Positions 34,493 to 43,340 are shown, numbered from the stretch's first letter. The stretch is DNA of 57,670 bases from Opitutia bacterium (GCA_947472765.1 CANJCM010000021.1:1-57670), one strand, 5' to 3'. The notes: a model not told the origin generated them from the sequence alone. Translations and numbers: made by a program.

Positions 34493-36154
34493 ATGAGTAC
34501 GAAACGAAACCCGGCTTGGGCCCTCGCGGCCTTGTTGGCGACGCTGGCGACGCAATCCCTGAGCGCCCAAGGTCTGCCGATCACCTACGAGCGGCTGCTG
34601 CAGGCCGATCAGGAGCCCGGCAACTGGCTGATGTACTCCAACACCTACAGCGGGTGGCGGTTCAGCCGGTTGAATCAAATCACGACGCAGAACGTGAAGA
34701 ATCTGCGGGTGAAATGGATGTTCCAGGGTCGTCACCTGGAGAAGTTCGAGACGACGCCGCTCGTGGTTGACGGCGTCATGTACCTGACGCGGCCCGAGAA
34801 CGCGATCTACGCGCTCGATGCGCTCACCGGCCGGCAGCTCTGGATGTACGAATACCGCAATCCCGAGCGCACCTTCAACTGCTGCGGCAAGGTGAACCGC
34901 GGCCTGGCGATTCTCGGCACGACGCTGTTCATGAACACGCTCGACATGCACGTGATCGCGATCGACGCGAAGTCCGGCCGCGAGTTGTGGAAGACGGAGA
35001 TGTACGATCACACCGCCGCCGGTGGCTACGCCGCGACCGGCGCACCGCTGGTGGTGAAGGACAAGGTGATCGTCGGCATGGCGGGCGGCGAGCGGGGCGT
35101 CAGCGGCTTCCTCGACGCCTACGATACGAAGACCGGCGAGCGCCTGTGGCGCTTCAACACCATCCCGCAGCCCGGCGAGGCCAACTTCGGCACCTGGGCC
35201 GGCGATTCGTGGAAGACCGGCGGGGCCTCCACCTGGAACACGGGCTCCTACGATCCCGAAACCAACACGCTCTACTGGGGGACGAGCAACCCGTGGCCCG
35301 ATTACAACGGCGACTTCCGCGCCGGCGACAACCTCTACTCGTGCTCGGTGCTGGCGCTCGATGCCGACACGGGAAAGTTGAAGTGGCATTATCAGTTCAC
35401 GCCGCATGACCTCCACGACTGGGACTCGACGCAGAACCCGGTGCTAATCGACACGGAGTTCGAAGGCCACATGCGCAAGACCATCGCGTGGCCGAACCGG
35501 AACGGATTCTTCTACCTCCTCGACCGCACGAACGGAAAGTTTCTGTCGGCGACGGCGTTCGTGAAGCAGACGTGGAACGCCGGCTTCGACCTCGAGTACA
35601 ACGGCCGCCCGAAGATCGTGCCCGGCATGGATCCGACACCCGAGGGCACGGACAAGGTGTGGCCTGGCATTGACGGTGGCGCCAACTGGATGTCCCACAG
35701 CTACAGCCCGCTGACGAAATACCTCTACGTGTTCGCGCGCGAAGAACGCCGCGTGTTCACGAAGAACGAAGTCCAACACCCGACCACCGAGCCCGCCACC
35801 GTCGCCAACCGAACGGGAGCCGGTGCCTTCAATCGCGGCCGCGCCCCGCGCTTCGCGCCCGAGGAGAGCTGGGGCAAGGCGATCGCGATCGACCCGGGCA
35901 CCGGGGCGATCAAGTGGGAGCACAAGGTCATCTCCCCGCCATGGGGTGGCCTGATGAGCACGGCCGGCAACCTGGTCTTCGGCGGCACCCTTGAAGGCGT
36001 GATCTTTGCACTGAACGCGACGACCGGAGAGCGGCTGTGGACCTTTGCCAGCAACGGTCCGGTGTACGGCACCGCGATCAGCTACCTGGCCGCCGGCAAA
36101 CAACTCGTGTCGATTCCCGCGGGCGATGTGATCGTCACGTTCGCGCTCGAATAA
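34493..36154 (+). CDS. PQQ-dependent dehydrogenase B
   Basis: 553 residues, paralogue of 28695-30359. Signal peptide (PAWALAALLATLATQSLSA), propeller motifs (ALDALTGRQLWMYEY, AIDAKSGRELWKTEM, ALDADTGKLKWHYQF), vicinal Cys pair FNCCGKVNRG and active-site blade PWPDYNGDFRAGDNLYS with HDLHDWD. No haem motif in the chain. Electrons probably go to the cytochrome c encoded 115 bp upstream. Gene order (cytochrome then dehydrogenase) is reversed compared with set A, so the two sets are not a simple tandem duplication. Substrate unknown. Confidence 0.93.
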   Translation: MSTKRNPAWALAALLATLATQSLSAQGLPITYERLLQADQEPGNWLMYSNTYSGWRFSRLNQITTQNVKNLRVKWMFQGRHLEKFETTPLVVDGVMYLTRPENAIYALDALTGRQLWMYEYRNPERTFNCCGKVNRGLAILGTTLFMNTLDMHVIAIDAKSGRELWKTEMYDHTAAGGYAATGAPLVVKDKVIVGMAGGERGVSGFLDAYDTKTGERLWRFNTIPQPGEANFGTWAGDSWKTGGASTWNTGSYDPETNTLYWGTSNPWPDYNGDFRAGDNLYSCSVLALDADTGKLKWHYQFTPHDLHDWDSTQNPVLIDTEFEGHMRKTIAWPNRNGFFYLLDRTNGKFLSATAFVKQTWNAGFDLEYNGRPKIVPGMDPTPEGTDKVWPGIDGGANWMSHSYSPLTKYLYVFAREERRVFTKNEVQHPTTEPATVANRTGAGAFNRGRAPRFAPEESWGKAIAIDPGTGAIKWEHKVISPPWGGLMSTAGNLVFGGTLEGVIFALNATTGERLWTFASNGPVYGTAISYLAAGKQLVSIPAGDVIVTFALE

Positions 36155-36215
36155 GCCGCCCCGACTTCCGGCGGCTTGGTGAAGCTCGTCGGTTGGACTG
36201 ACAGCACGTTTTGCA

Positions 36216-36274
36216 TCCCTGCCCTCACGGGCAGGGCCGCATTTCAGTCGTGGCCCGCGGCGTGAGCAGCGGGA
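36216..36274. repeat. Twin GTGA-loop hairpin element
   Basis: CCCTGCCC-TCAC-GGGCAGGG (from 36217) and CCCGCGGC-GTGA-GCAGCGGG (to about 36273), 25 bp apart, lie between convergent PQQ and ceramidase genes and could act as a bidirectional terminator. Confidence 0.75.
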
Positions 36275-36299
36275 GGTCTGGCCTGACCAAGACGTCAGT

Positions 36300-37694
36300 C
36301 TATTGCGCGGGCCTCAATAATTGGGCCGGCCGGAGCGCGCGGTCGAGGTCGTGTACCTTGGCCACAATCAGTTCCTCCACGTTGGCGGCCCAGGGGCCCG
36401 GATGCAGCGGGCCGGACAGGATCGAATCGCGACCCTCGTATCCGCCTTCCTCCCAAACGCGGCGGCTCGGGATGTATTCCATGATGTCGTTGGAGTAGGA
36501 CGCCACCCAGACCAGGGAGCTGGAGAGCTCCTTCTTCAGGCGCAGCGCGTAATCCACGACGACCTCGCCGCCGAGCGCCACGAGCGTGATCTGAGTGCCA
36601 AAGCGAATCACCTGGATGGGATACGGATAATCGGCCGGCAGCCGGCCGGTAAGAGCCATTTGCCCGAGCAACTTCGTGGCCCGCTCCTTCTGATCGCGCT
36701 CCGGCGCGGCGAGAGCCTGCTGCAATTCCTCGCGCGAAGGAGTCGGCGCGTAAGGAAGCGCGATCTCAGCGAGGGCTGCGGCGAGCGGTTCGACGAGCGA
36801 CCGGGGATTGGCGCCGAGCGCGGATTCGACGGACGTCGCCAGCGTTCGGCCGTGGATCCGGGCGAGTTCAACCGTTCCTCGCGGATAGGGATTCTGGTCG
36901 CCGCTGCAGCCATTGAGGAAGAGCGCCACGGCTCCGGGATTGGCCGCCTCGAGATACTCTTGGGCATAGCCGGCATAGTCGCCGCTCAGCTGGTAGAGAT
37001 TCAGCGTCGTGTTGTGGCAGGCATAGCCGAACAGCACCGCGCGGGTCTTCCCGTCCGTGCCGGCCATTCGCAGCACGGGCACATCGTGATCCACGACGCC
37101 CTCGGGGTTCGGACTGTTCTTGAAACCCGTCGGCGTGGGGAAACGGCGATTCATCGCGAAGCCGGCGCGAGCATGGCTGTAAGTGAGCGTGACCGGTTCC
37201 AGTTTCCCGAGCACCGATCCGATCAGTTGAAACAGCTTTTCCTCGAGCTGGGCGCCGTAGGCTTCGCCGGCCGCCGGATCCTTCAACACCATGTCATCGG
37301 ACGGCACGCCTCCCACCGAGTACTCCGGTCCGCTGTGCGTGTGCGAGGCGTTGAGGAGGAGAAATTGCGGCGGCAGCTGCCACGCCGCCGCAGCCCGACG
37401 CTCGAGGTTCTTGCGCAGGGTCCGCGGCATGCCGATGAGGTCCATCGTGACCACGACCAGCCGGTGCCCGGCACCGTCATCGAGCGCGAGCGCCTTGGCG
37501 TAAAGGTCCTGCCCCTTGCTGTCGGACGGCCGGTTGCGGAAGCCAAACCCCGCCATCCAGGCCGGCTTTTCCGGCGTGACGGCCACGCTGGCCGCCGCGC
37601 CGCGCCAACCAGAATCCGCCGCGCTGACGCGCGCGGCCAGGAGCATGGCGCCGCACAAAAGGAAACACAGTGAACGCACGCGGATTGGGAGCAT
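36300..37694 (-). CDS. Neutral/alkaline ceramidase-like protein
   Basis: 464 residues. Signal peptide (SLCFLLCGAMLLAARVSA). The neutral/alkaline non-lysosomal ceramidase N-terminal domain is recognised by VAVTPEKPAWMAGFGFRN, VVVTMDLIGMP, LLLNASHTHSGPEYS (zinc ligand His), FGYACHNTTL and LFLNGCSGDQNPYPRG. The C-terminal fibronectin-like domain of true ceramidases seems to be lacking, as in many environmental homologues, so ceramide hydrolysis is not certain; the family members may be other amidases. Secreted. Divergent from the 37816 gene and convergent with the PQQ dehydrogenase. Confidence 0.85.
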   Translation of the reverse strand: MLPIRVRSLCFLLCGAMLLAARVSAADSGWRGAAASVAVTPEKPAWMAGFGFRNRPSDSKGQDLYAKALALDDGAGHRLVVVTMDLIGMPRTLRKNLERRAAAAWQLPPQFLLLNASHTHSGPEYSVGGVPSDDMVLKDPAAGEAYGAQLEEKLFQLIGSVLGKLEPVTLTYSHARAGFAMNRRFPTPTGFKNSPNPEGVVDHDVPVLRMAGTDGKTRAVLFGYACHNTTLNLYQLSGDYAGYAQEYLEAANPGAVALFLNGCSGDQNPYPRGTVELARIHGRTLATSVESALGANPRSLVEPLAAALAEIALPYAPTPSREELQQALAAPERDQKERATKLLGQMALTGRLPADYPYPIQVIRFGTQITLVALGGEVVVDYALRLKKELSSSLVWVASYSNDIMEYIPSRRVWEEGGYEGRDSILSGPLHPGPWAANVEELIVAKVHDLDRALRPAQLLRPAQ

Positions 37695-37815
37695 GGAAAG
37701 ATGTTTCCAAATTGCCCGGCACGCCGGGCGGGTCACGTCTGGAATCACATCGACGTGCCGGCGGCTTTTCCCCTACTTGGCCCCCGACACCCTCATTTTC
37801 AAAACCAGCCTCTCC

Positions 37816-38370
37816 ATGAATTCCAACCGTACCGTCCGCGGCGGGCTCGCCGCCTTCCTCCTCTTCTCGCTCAGCGCCGTGGCCGCCACGATCAAGGACA
37901 AGTCGGGGGCAGTCCACGAGGGCAAGATCCACGGCACGATCGTGCTCAAGGCCGATGAGCGGGAAACGCAGTCAGAGCAGGACCCGAGCAAGACCGTGTA
38001 TTGGGCGTCCTACACCGTCATCAACGGTTCCGACATCGCCGCCATCGATGCGAAAGGCATCCACCTTGGCAGTGGCCAGCCCGTTGGCCGGTTCGACGTG
38101 AAGCAGGAGGATGCGCCGCTCGATGATGCCGACGTGGTGCGCACGAGCGTTAAAATTCCGCCCGGCCCGTTCGGCGCCGCGACCACCAAGGCGGCCGGAA
38201 CCGTCACGCGGGTTGAATATCACGGCAAGAGTCCGAGCCGCGACACCGTGGTCGGCGAATACCGGGCGGACGGCGAAAAGGGCGAAGTTCGTCACGTGAT
38301 CGAAATCGAAACCGCCAAAGGTGTCGTGAAGGTGCCGGTGGCCGACCTCGTTCCCCTCGCGGCCGAATAG
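37816..38370 (+). CDS. Hypothetical secreted protein
   Basis: 184 residues with a signal peptide (LAAFLLFSLSAVAATI). The mature part is beta-rich and repeats the theme of ATIKDKSGAVHEGKIHGTIV, VYWASYTVINGSDIAAID and VGEYRADGEKGEVRHVIEIE, like small SH3/OB-type beta-barrel domains found in some verrucomicrobial secreted proteins. Not assigned to a named family. No neighbour in an operon; repeats follow its stop. Confidence 0.65.
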   Translation: MNSNRTVRGGLAAFLLFSLSAVAATIKDKSGAVHEGKIHGTIVLKADERETQSEQDPSKTVYWASYTVINGSDIAAIDAKGIHLGSGQPVGRFDVKQEDAPLDDADVVRTSVKIPPGPFGAATTKAAGTVTRVEYHGKSPSRDTVVGEYRADGEKGEVRHVIEIETAKGVVKVPVADLVPLAAE

Positions 38371-38426
38371 GCCGCAAGAAAGCAGAGCGCGGCGACGACG
38401 CCATCAAGGGATACCCGACCCATATT

Positions 38427-38497
38427 GAACAGGAAGGCCGGGGAGAGCGGGAAGATGTCGATCCCGTTGCTTCCCGAACTCCCCGATCTTCCTGTTC
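38427..38497. repeat. Inverted repeat with 9-nt substructure, copy 2
   Basis: GAACAGGAAGGCCGGGGAGA... (38427-38454) faces ...CCCCGATCTTCCTGTTC (38470-38497); about 24 of 28 positions pair, with a 9-nt rhythm AGGAAGATC-GGGGAGTTC-GGGAAG. Relative of 1740-1799. Confidence 0.75.
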
Positions 38498-38531
38498 AGA
38501 ATCCTCGTGGAAGTGCGCGGCCCGGCCGCAA

Positions 38532-38691
38532 CGCTTCAAGCCTCAAGCCCCGCTTGCGCCAAAGGAAACAATCACGAATGAGGGGAAATCAAGACGGCCG
38601 AAAACGGGCGCAGGCGGCGCAGGAACCAGATTCGGCTGCTCTTCATTTCACTCTTCACCATTCACCATCCGGCACTCGGACTTCGGAAATC
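38532..38691. repeat. Heptad arrays before the VWA gene stop
   Basis: GCTTCAA/GCCTCAA/GCCCCGC (38532-38552) and TTCATTT/CACTCTT/CACCATT/CACCATC/CGGCACT/CGGACTT/CGGAAAT (38642-38690) both have a 7-nt period, the second changing unit type along its length. Confidence 0.75.
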
Positions 38692-38698
38692 CCCCGCC

Positions 38699-40600
38699 TC
38701 ACATGTGCTCTTCGTAGCTGATGTCGATCTTCGCGAGGAACGCCTGCTTCTTCGCGTCGCCTTGGAAGCGGATGCTGTGCGTGAGTTCGTCGTAGATGTA
38801 GCCGTTCTGCGGGTCCGCTGGTACTTCCCGGCCGTCGACCAGCACGCGAAGGCTCTTTTTGTAGAGGGTCGCATTACCTTGGACGGGCTCGAGGGCGACG
38901 GCCACGGTGTCGGCGATCCGATCGCCAAGCGCGGCGAGTGGCGTGGAGAAGTCGCTCTCGATGTTCAACACGGAGCCACCCGAGAGTTCGGCGGCGCGAC
39001 GGTGCGAGATGTTCTTCGGTGACACCACGGCGTGCATCTCGATTTTTCCGCGCTTGTTGCCCTTCGCGATGATGAAGGGCCGCAGCACCCAGTAATTGAT
39101 GTAGCCGTCGAGGGTCTGCCGCTTCCCCGGGTTGCGCTTGTTGTATTGGTTCAGGAGGTCCGGCAGCTTCCCGTTCTCGATCCATTCGGCTTCGGGGGCG
39201 CCATTCCGCTGCTCCTTCCACAGGGCCATGCGCGTCTCCTCCTCGTCCATGAAGAAGACCACGATGGTCGTGGCCTCGGGCCGAAGGAAGGTGTGCTGCT
39301 TGTTGTAGGAGCCCGCGACGAAGTTATAGACCGACGTGAACGCGGTGCGGTTGCTGTCGCCGTTCGTGCCGACCTTCACGAGCTCGGCGAACACGCTGTC
39401 GGGCGTCTCGCGGGTGATCCACGGCTGGGGCATCGCCGGCAGCGTCACCAGCGTGCCATTGCTGGCGACCCGCTTCGTGACCTGCTTCGGCCGATTGCGG
39501 TTGTCGACCACCGCGCGTCCGGCCGCATCGAGCTCGACGGCCCGGACCTCCTTGAAGAAACGCTGGTCCTCGGACCGCCGGCGGGGATCGGCGTTGACGA
39601 AATCCGTGGTGAGAACGCCGATCCGGTAGTCGAGATCGCGCGTCCGGAAGAGCTCGCGGAAGCGACTCAGGTTCTCGGCGATCCGGCTCTGGTGGGCCGC
39701 CATCGAGGGCGAGTTGTTGATCACGAAAACGAGATCGACCTCGCGGCTGCGCGAGCGATCGACCGCGATGTGACGCTGGGTGCGGATCGGCTCGACCTTC
39801 ACCGAGATGACGTTTTCGACGCCGAGTTCCACGTTGTTCTCGTCCACCGTGTAGTAGGTGAAGCGGTCCTCGCCGATGAACCCGGGATTCGGCGCGTAAC
39901 TCAGCTGGCCGGTGGAGCGATCCAGCCGGGCGGCGCCGTGTTGGGCCTTCGCCTTTTCGTCCAGCACGTAGGAGACCTTCGGATTGCCGATCCCGCTGCG
40001 GTCAGCCGGCGACATGAAATCCTCGTGGCTCGGGACCTTCGTCGCGACCGGGATATTGGGCCGCGTGGCCAGGGCGACTTCGCGAACGTTCAGGGCCCGC
40101 ACGCGGTTGCCGCCGACCTCGAACTTTTCCAACATGACCGGCGGCACGGGTTTCACCGTGACCTGGACCGTATTCTTGAAGACCAGCCCCGAGGTCTCGT
40201 TTCGCACGGTGTACGAAAACGTGTCCGTGCCCACGTAGCCGTCCCGCGGGCGATAAGCGAAGTAGCCGAGCCGCGAAGTCTTGGTTTGAAACAAGTTCGC
40301 ATCATCGCCGCCACCGGCGAGGCCCACCTGGCCATACGCCGGCTCCGCCGTGATCGTGTAGACCAAATCCGCCCGCGTGTCCGGACTGAGAACCTCCGGG
40401 GCGACGACGAGCTGCCCGTGGGCACCGGCGCCTTCCGCCTCGATTGCCATCGGCGTGGTGGACGCGATGACGTTCTGGTCGGCCGCCGGATCGGCGGCGA
40501 ACGCCGGAAGAGCGACCAGGCCAAGAGTCAGAAAGAGGATGCGCAGGTAATCGCGGAACTTGAGTGGGAGATTCATAGGAATGAAGGGACTGCGAAACAT
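38699..40600 (-). CDS. Secreted cadherin/Ig-like and von Willebrand A domain protein
   Basis: 633 residues from the ATG at 40600, which has GGAAAGG 5 nt before it; 40576 (MNLPLKFRD) is an alternative. Signal peptide LFLTLGLVALPAFA. Two Big_9/cadherin-like repeats follow (GYFAYRPRDGYVGTDTFSYT and LSYAPNPGFIGEDRFTYYTV), then a VWA domain beginning VDLVFVINNSPSM. The first MIDAS Asp (DxSxS) is Asn here (NNSPS), so metal binding may be weak. IVVFFMDEEETRM and a C-terminal SVLNIESDFSTPLAALGDR complete the A-domain. Probably a surface or periplasmic adhesion or assembly protein. Same strand as the DUF4159 gene upstream. Confidence 0.8.
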   Translation of the reverse strand: MFRSPFIPMNLPLKFRDYLRILFLTLGLVALPAFAADPAADQNVIASTTPMAIEAEGAGAHGQLVVAPEVLSPDTRADLVYTITAEPAYGQVGLAGGGDDANLFQTKTSRLGYFAYRPRDGYVGTDTFSYTVRNETSGLVFKNTVQVTVKPVPPVMLEKFEVGGNRVRALNVREVALATRPNIPVATKVPSHEDFMSPADRSGIGNPKVSYVLDEKAKAQHGAARLDRSTGQLSYAPNPGFIGEDRFTYYTVDENNVELGVENVISVKVEPIRTQRHIAVDRSRSREVDLVFVINNSPSMAAHQSRIAENLSRFRELFRTRDLDYRIGVLTTDFVNADPRRRSEDQRFFKEVRAVELDAAGRAVVDNRNRPKQVTKRVASNGTLVTLPAMPQPWITRETPDSVFAELVKVGTNGDSNRTAFTSVYNFVAGSYNKQHTFLRPEATTIVVFFMDEEETRMALWKEQRNGAPEAEWIENGKLPDLLNQYNKRNPGKRQTLDGYINYWVLRPFIIAKGNKRGKIEMHAVVSPKNISHRRAAELSGGSVLNIESDFSTPLAALGDRIADTVAVALEPVQGNATLYKKSLRVLVDGREVPADPQNGYIYDELTHSIRFQGDAKKQAFLAKIDISYEEHM

Positions 40601-40830
40601 GGCTGCCTTTCCGTCACGTGAGTTGGCGCAGAGTTCCGCGAAGCTGCGATTGTGCGGGCTTCGCGGCATGGTGAAAACGCAGTGCGCGACGGCAGAATTC
40701 CGGCAGCGACAATCGCGCGGGCGAAAAATCGGCTCCTGCTGGCCATCCCTGAAAACGGTCGAGATCGCGGGGAAAGGAAAGGCCTCTTTTCGGAAAATTT
40801 CGGCACTGGATTCCCGCTCGCGGCAGGCCC

Positions 40831-41808
40831 TCAGTGCGTCATGAGATAAAACACGATGTTGATGCCGAGCGGATAGGCGCGCGGCTCGGAGAAGAGCGAA
40901 AAGTATTCCGCGTTCTCGCCTTCGCGCTCCCAGCCATCGCTCACGTCGGAGTTGTGGATGGCGAGCACCATGATCCGCCCCCGCTCGTCAAACATCGCCC
41001 GGACATGCATCTTCTCGTAACCTTCGCCGCGATAGCCGGCGGTGGGATTCGAGGCCGGATCGCCCGGCACGTAGTCCCCGTTCCAGCGGTGAATCGTCGG
41101 GACGCGCAACTCCTGCATCGGCATCCGCAGATCGAAGACCGCGTGAAAAATCGGATGATCCATCGTCAACTCGGTCCAGGTGCGGCCGGGAAGAACCTGC
41201 CGCATCTCGCGCACGAGGTTTTGGTGCGCCGCGGCCCCCCAATAGTCGTTCACGAGGAGGACGCCGCCATTGCGCAGGTATTGCCGCAGAATCTCCTGTT
41301 CCTCCTCGCTGAGCGCCATCCGCTCGACGTGGGTCATGAAAATATGCGGATAGTCGAAGATCTCCGGGTTCGTGAGCTTGATCGCGCGGCCATCGGAATC
41401 GACCTTCATCGAGGTCATCTGCTGGAGCCGGTACGAGAAGTTCAAATCCGCATCCGGGAAATCCACCGCCCAGCCGCGCCGCAGCCGGCCGCCGAACCCG
41501 ACGTCACCCGGCCGGCGCGGATCGGTCTGGAAAATCACCCGCGCGAAGGTGAACACGTCCTTTTCGAATCCGCGGGGGTTGGTCCACGGCGGCAATTGAT
41601 ACGTGCGCGGCATGACTTCGCGTGCCGTCCGCACCTCGTCCTCGTCGGTCCAATCCTCGGGCGAACCCCGGAAACGAATGTTCTGCGCGAAGACGACCCC
41701 GACACCCGCGACGACGAGAAAGGGCAGAAGGAACTTCCGGCGCAGGAATTTCACGAAATTCGGGAGGGAACCGCGGGGCCGCACAGGCGGCCGGGACGGG
41801 CCATACAT
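40831..41808 (-). CDS. DUF4159 protein
   Basis: About 325 residues from 41808 (MYGPSRPPV); the start is uncertain and could be 41865. A membrane segment (FLLPFLVVAGVGVVF) precedes FTFARVIFQTDPRRPG, HIFMTHVERMALSEEEQEIL, LLVNDYWGAAAHQNLVREM and DHPIFHAVFDL, the conserved features of DUF4159, a glutamine-amidotransferase-like domain facing the periplasm. In many Verrucomicrobiota and Bacteroidota it accompanies VWA and MoxR/DUF58 genes; here the VWA protein follows 230 bp downstream on the same strand, consistent with that group although the ATPase is not here. Function unknown. Confidence 0.88.
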   Translation of the reverse strand: MYGPSRPPVRPRGSLPNFVKFLRRKFLLPFLVVAGVGVVFAQNIRFRGSPEDWTDEDEVRTAREVMPRTYQLPPWTNPRGFEKDVFTFARVIFQTDPRRPGDVGFGGRLRRGWAVDFPDADLNFSYRLQQMTSMKVDSDGRAIKLTNPEIFDYPHIFMTHVERMALSEEEQEILRQYLRNGGVLLVNDYWGAAAHQNLVREMRQVLPGRTWTELTMDHPIFHAVFDLRMPMQELRVPTIHRWNGDYVPGDPASNPTAGYRGEGYEKMHVRAMFDERGRIMVLAIHNSDVSDGWEREGENAEYFSLFSEPRAYPLGINIVFYLMTH

Positions 41809-41952
41809 GGTGCGCCAGGCAGGCAACGGCAAGGCTGACAACGCGATTGGCGCCCCGTGAGCCACGTGGTTGGGTCAAGCCACGGGCCCGGCGACCGGAG
41901 AATTCGCCGCGACTCTCATCCCTCGGCGGACGGCGGGCCCCCGGCATCTAAG

Positions 41953-42401
41953 TCAGAGTGGGACGCGCTGCACTTCCGTCACCCGGCCTTCGTGGAACGT
42001 GATCCAAAGGGTCCAATCCTCAAGGTGGCGGAACATGCCGCCACCCACTGGCTCGGTCACCATCGTGTCCGCGCGGAGTTCCGGACATACACCCGGCGAT
42101 GCCGAACGCCGGCCTGGACGTAGTCGCGATCGGTGGCGTGGAAAGAGCGATAGGTCCACGTGCCTTCGCGAGTGCCGGTGATATCCGCCGTCGCGGGTGA
42201 CAACGGCCGGCCGAGCGCCAGATAGACCATCTCCGGGGTGAAGCCGGGTTCGACGACACCACGCTCGATCTTGTCGCGGGTGGCGGGGTCGAGGGTCGCG
42301 ACGGTCGTGGAACGTTCCTGCAGCCGGGTCGCAAGACTGCTGGCACAGCCGGCGAAAAGGACGGAGGTGAACAGAAGGGCAAAGACAGGGATCGGGCGCA
42401 T
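41953..42401 (-). pseudogene. Lipoprotein with SmpA/OmlA-like fold, frameshifted
   Basis: The frame opening at 42401 encodes MRPIPVFALLFTSVLFAGC with a lipobox (LFAGC) and a BamE/SmpA-like pattern (VEPGFTPEMVYLALGRP, GTWTYRSF), then stops at 42057. A second frame, shifted by one base, continues with PELRADTMVTEPVGGGMFRH and WTLWITFHEGRVTEVQRV to a stop at 41953. Joined near 42078-42090 (GTCCGGAAC on the minus strand) these give a complete small lipoprotein, so a single base seems to be missing. It is either a recent pseudogene or a sequencing error. Confidence 0.7.
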
Positions 42402-42872
42402 ACCCCTTGGACCGCAGGCGCCGAACAGCGTTGCGCGGCAACCGCGGAGAAATCGAGGCCGCGGCGGCGGAATTTACCAGGATTTGTACTGGGTCTCGCT
42501 GCATTGCCCGTGGGCACCCGGGGCGAAACGCATTGATACCCTGATGCCGCAGCAACGCATGCTTCCTGCGCCCGAGGTAGCCCTGCCCGTGAGAGACTGT
42601 GTGAAAGTCGATAAACACCCCTACATGTCATTCTGAGCGCAGCGAAGAATCCATGGTCTCGAGGGAGACTCACGCGTGGATGACCAAGCCTGTCGCTGCG
42701 CTCAGAATGACAGGGTTTTCACCCAATCTCGTGAGGGCAGGGACTGGGTCACCGCTTCGCATTAAGTCGTCCCGCTGCTCACGCAGCGGGCTACAAAGCC
42801 CGCGCAGCGCCGGGGGGTGTCGCTCACCCGCTAACCTGACTGAGCTTAGCGATCGGCGAACCGCCGATCGCC
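42402..42872. other. Gap filled by nested repeat elements
   Basis: No gene. From 42577 to 42795 lies a twin-hairpin element whose first arm is split by a GTCATTCTGAG element. The rest (42402-42576) shows nothing I can name. Confidence 0.65.
42577..42795. mobile_element. MITE-like GTCATTCTGAG element inserted in a twin-hairpin element
   Basis: Bases 42577-42593 and 42736-42743 join to give exactly the first arm of the intact twin-hairpin copy at 54256. CGTGAG occurs at both junctions (42588-42593 and 42730-42735), like a 6-bp target duplication. The 136-bp insert (42594-42729) begins AGACTGTGTGAAA and ends with the complement of AGATTGGGTGAAA, i.e. 11 of 13 matching terminal inverted repeats, and encloses GTCATTCTGAGCGCAGCG..CGCTGCGCTCAGAATGAC. 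No coding capacity. Mobility is inference. Confidence 0.65.
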
Positions 42873-43340
42873 TCACTTGGCCTTCGGCGGCAGCTTGGCG
42901 GACTGCCAGGCGGCGAAGCGCCACTTGCCGTTCTCGCGGCGGTACACGGCGAGAATCGCGAGGTCGTTCTCATTCCGGCCGGTGGCACTCACCGAATAGA
43001 TGAGCGCGTGGGCGGTCATCAGGACGACGTCGGGGGTCAGCGGCACGAAACTGCGTTCGAGATATTCGTAGCGGTCATAAACCGTCGCCTTGCTCACGAG
43101 CGCCTGCATGTACGAAGCCTTGTTGTCGATTTTCCCGCTCGAGTGCGTGTAGTGCAGCACGTCCGAGAAAATGGCATCGAGCCGCGCCTTGTCGGCGGCC
43201 TGGATGGCGGCCACGCGTTCGTCATCGGCGGCACGGACGGCAGCGGTCACTTTTTCGTCGGCCGCCGACACGGTGCTGGCGGCGCGAACGGACACAAAAC
43301 TGGAGAGGAGCAGAAGCAGGGGCAGGAGGTATTTTTTCAT
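42873..43340 (-). CDS. Secreted SnoaL/DUF4440-like protein
   Basis: 155 residues. Signal peptide (YLLPLLLLLSSFVSVRA), a helix of Ala/Asp/Glu repeats (AAVRAADDERVAAIQAADKA), and then the NTF2-like cone of DUF4440: LDAIFSDVLHYTHSSGKIDN, LERSFVPLTPDVVLMTAHAL, NDLAILAVYRRENGKWRFAA. Such domains bind small ligands or act as isomerase-like scaffolds; the role here is not known. Alone in its transcription unit; followed by the repeat-rich gap and divergent from the 43657 gene. Confidence 0.85.
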   Translation of the reverse strand: MKKYLLPLLLLLSSFVSVRAASTVSAADEKVTAAVRAADDERVAAIQAADKARLDAIFSDVLHYTHSSGKIDNKASYMQALVSKATVYDRYEYLERSFVPLTPDVVLMTAHALIYSVSATGRNENDLAILAVYRRENGKWRFAAWQSAKLPPKAK

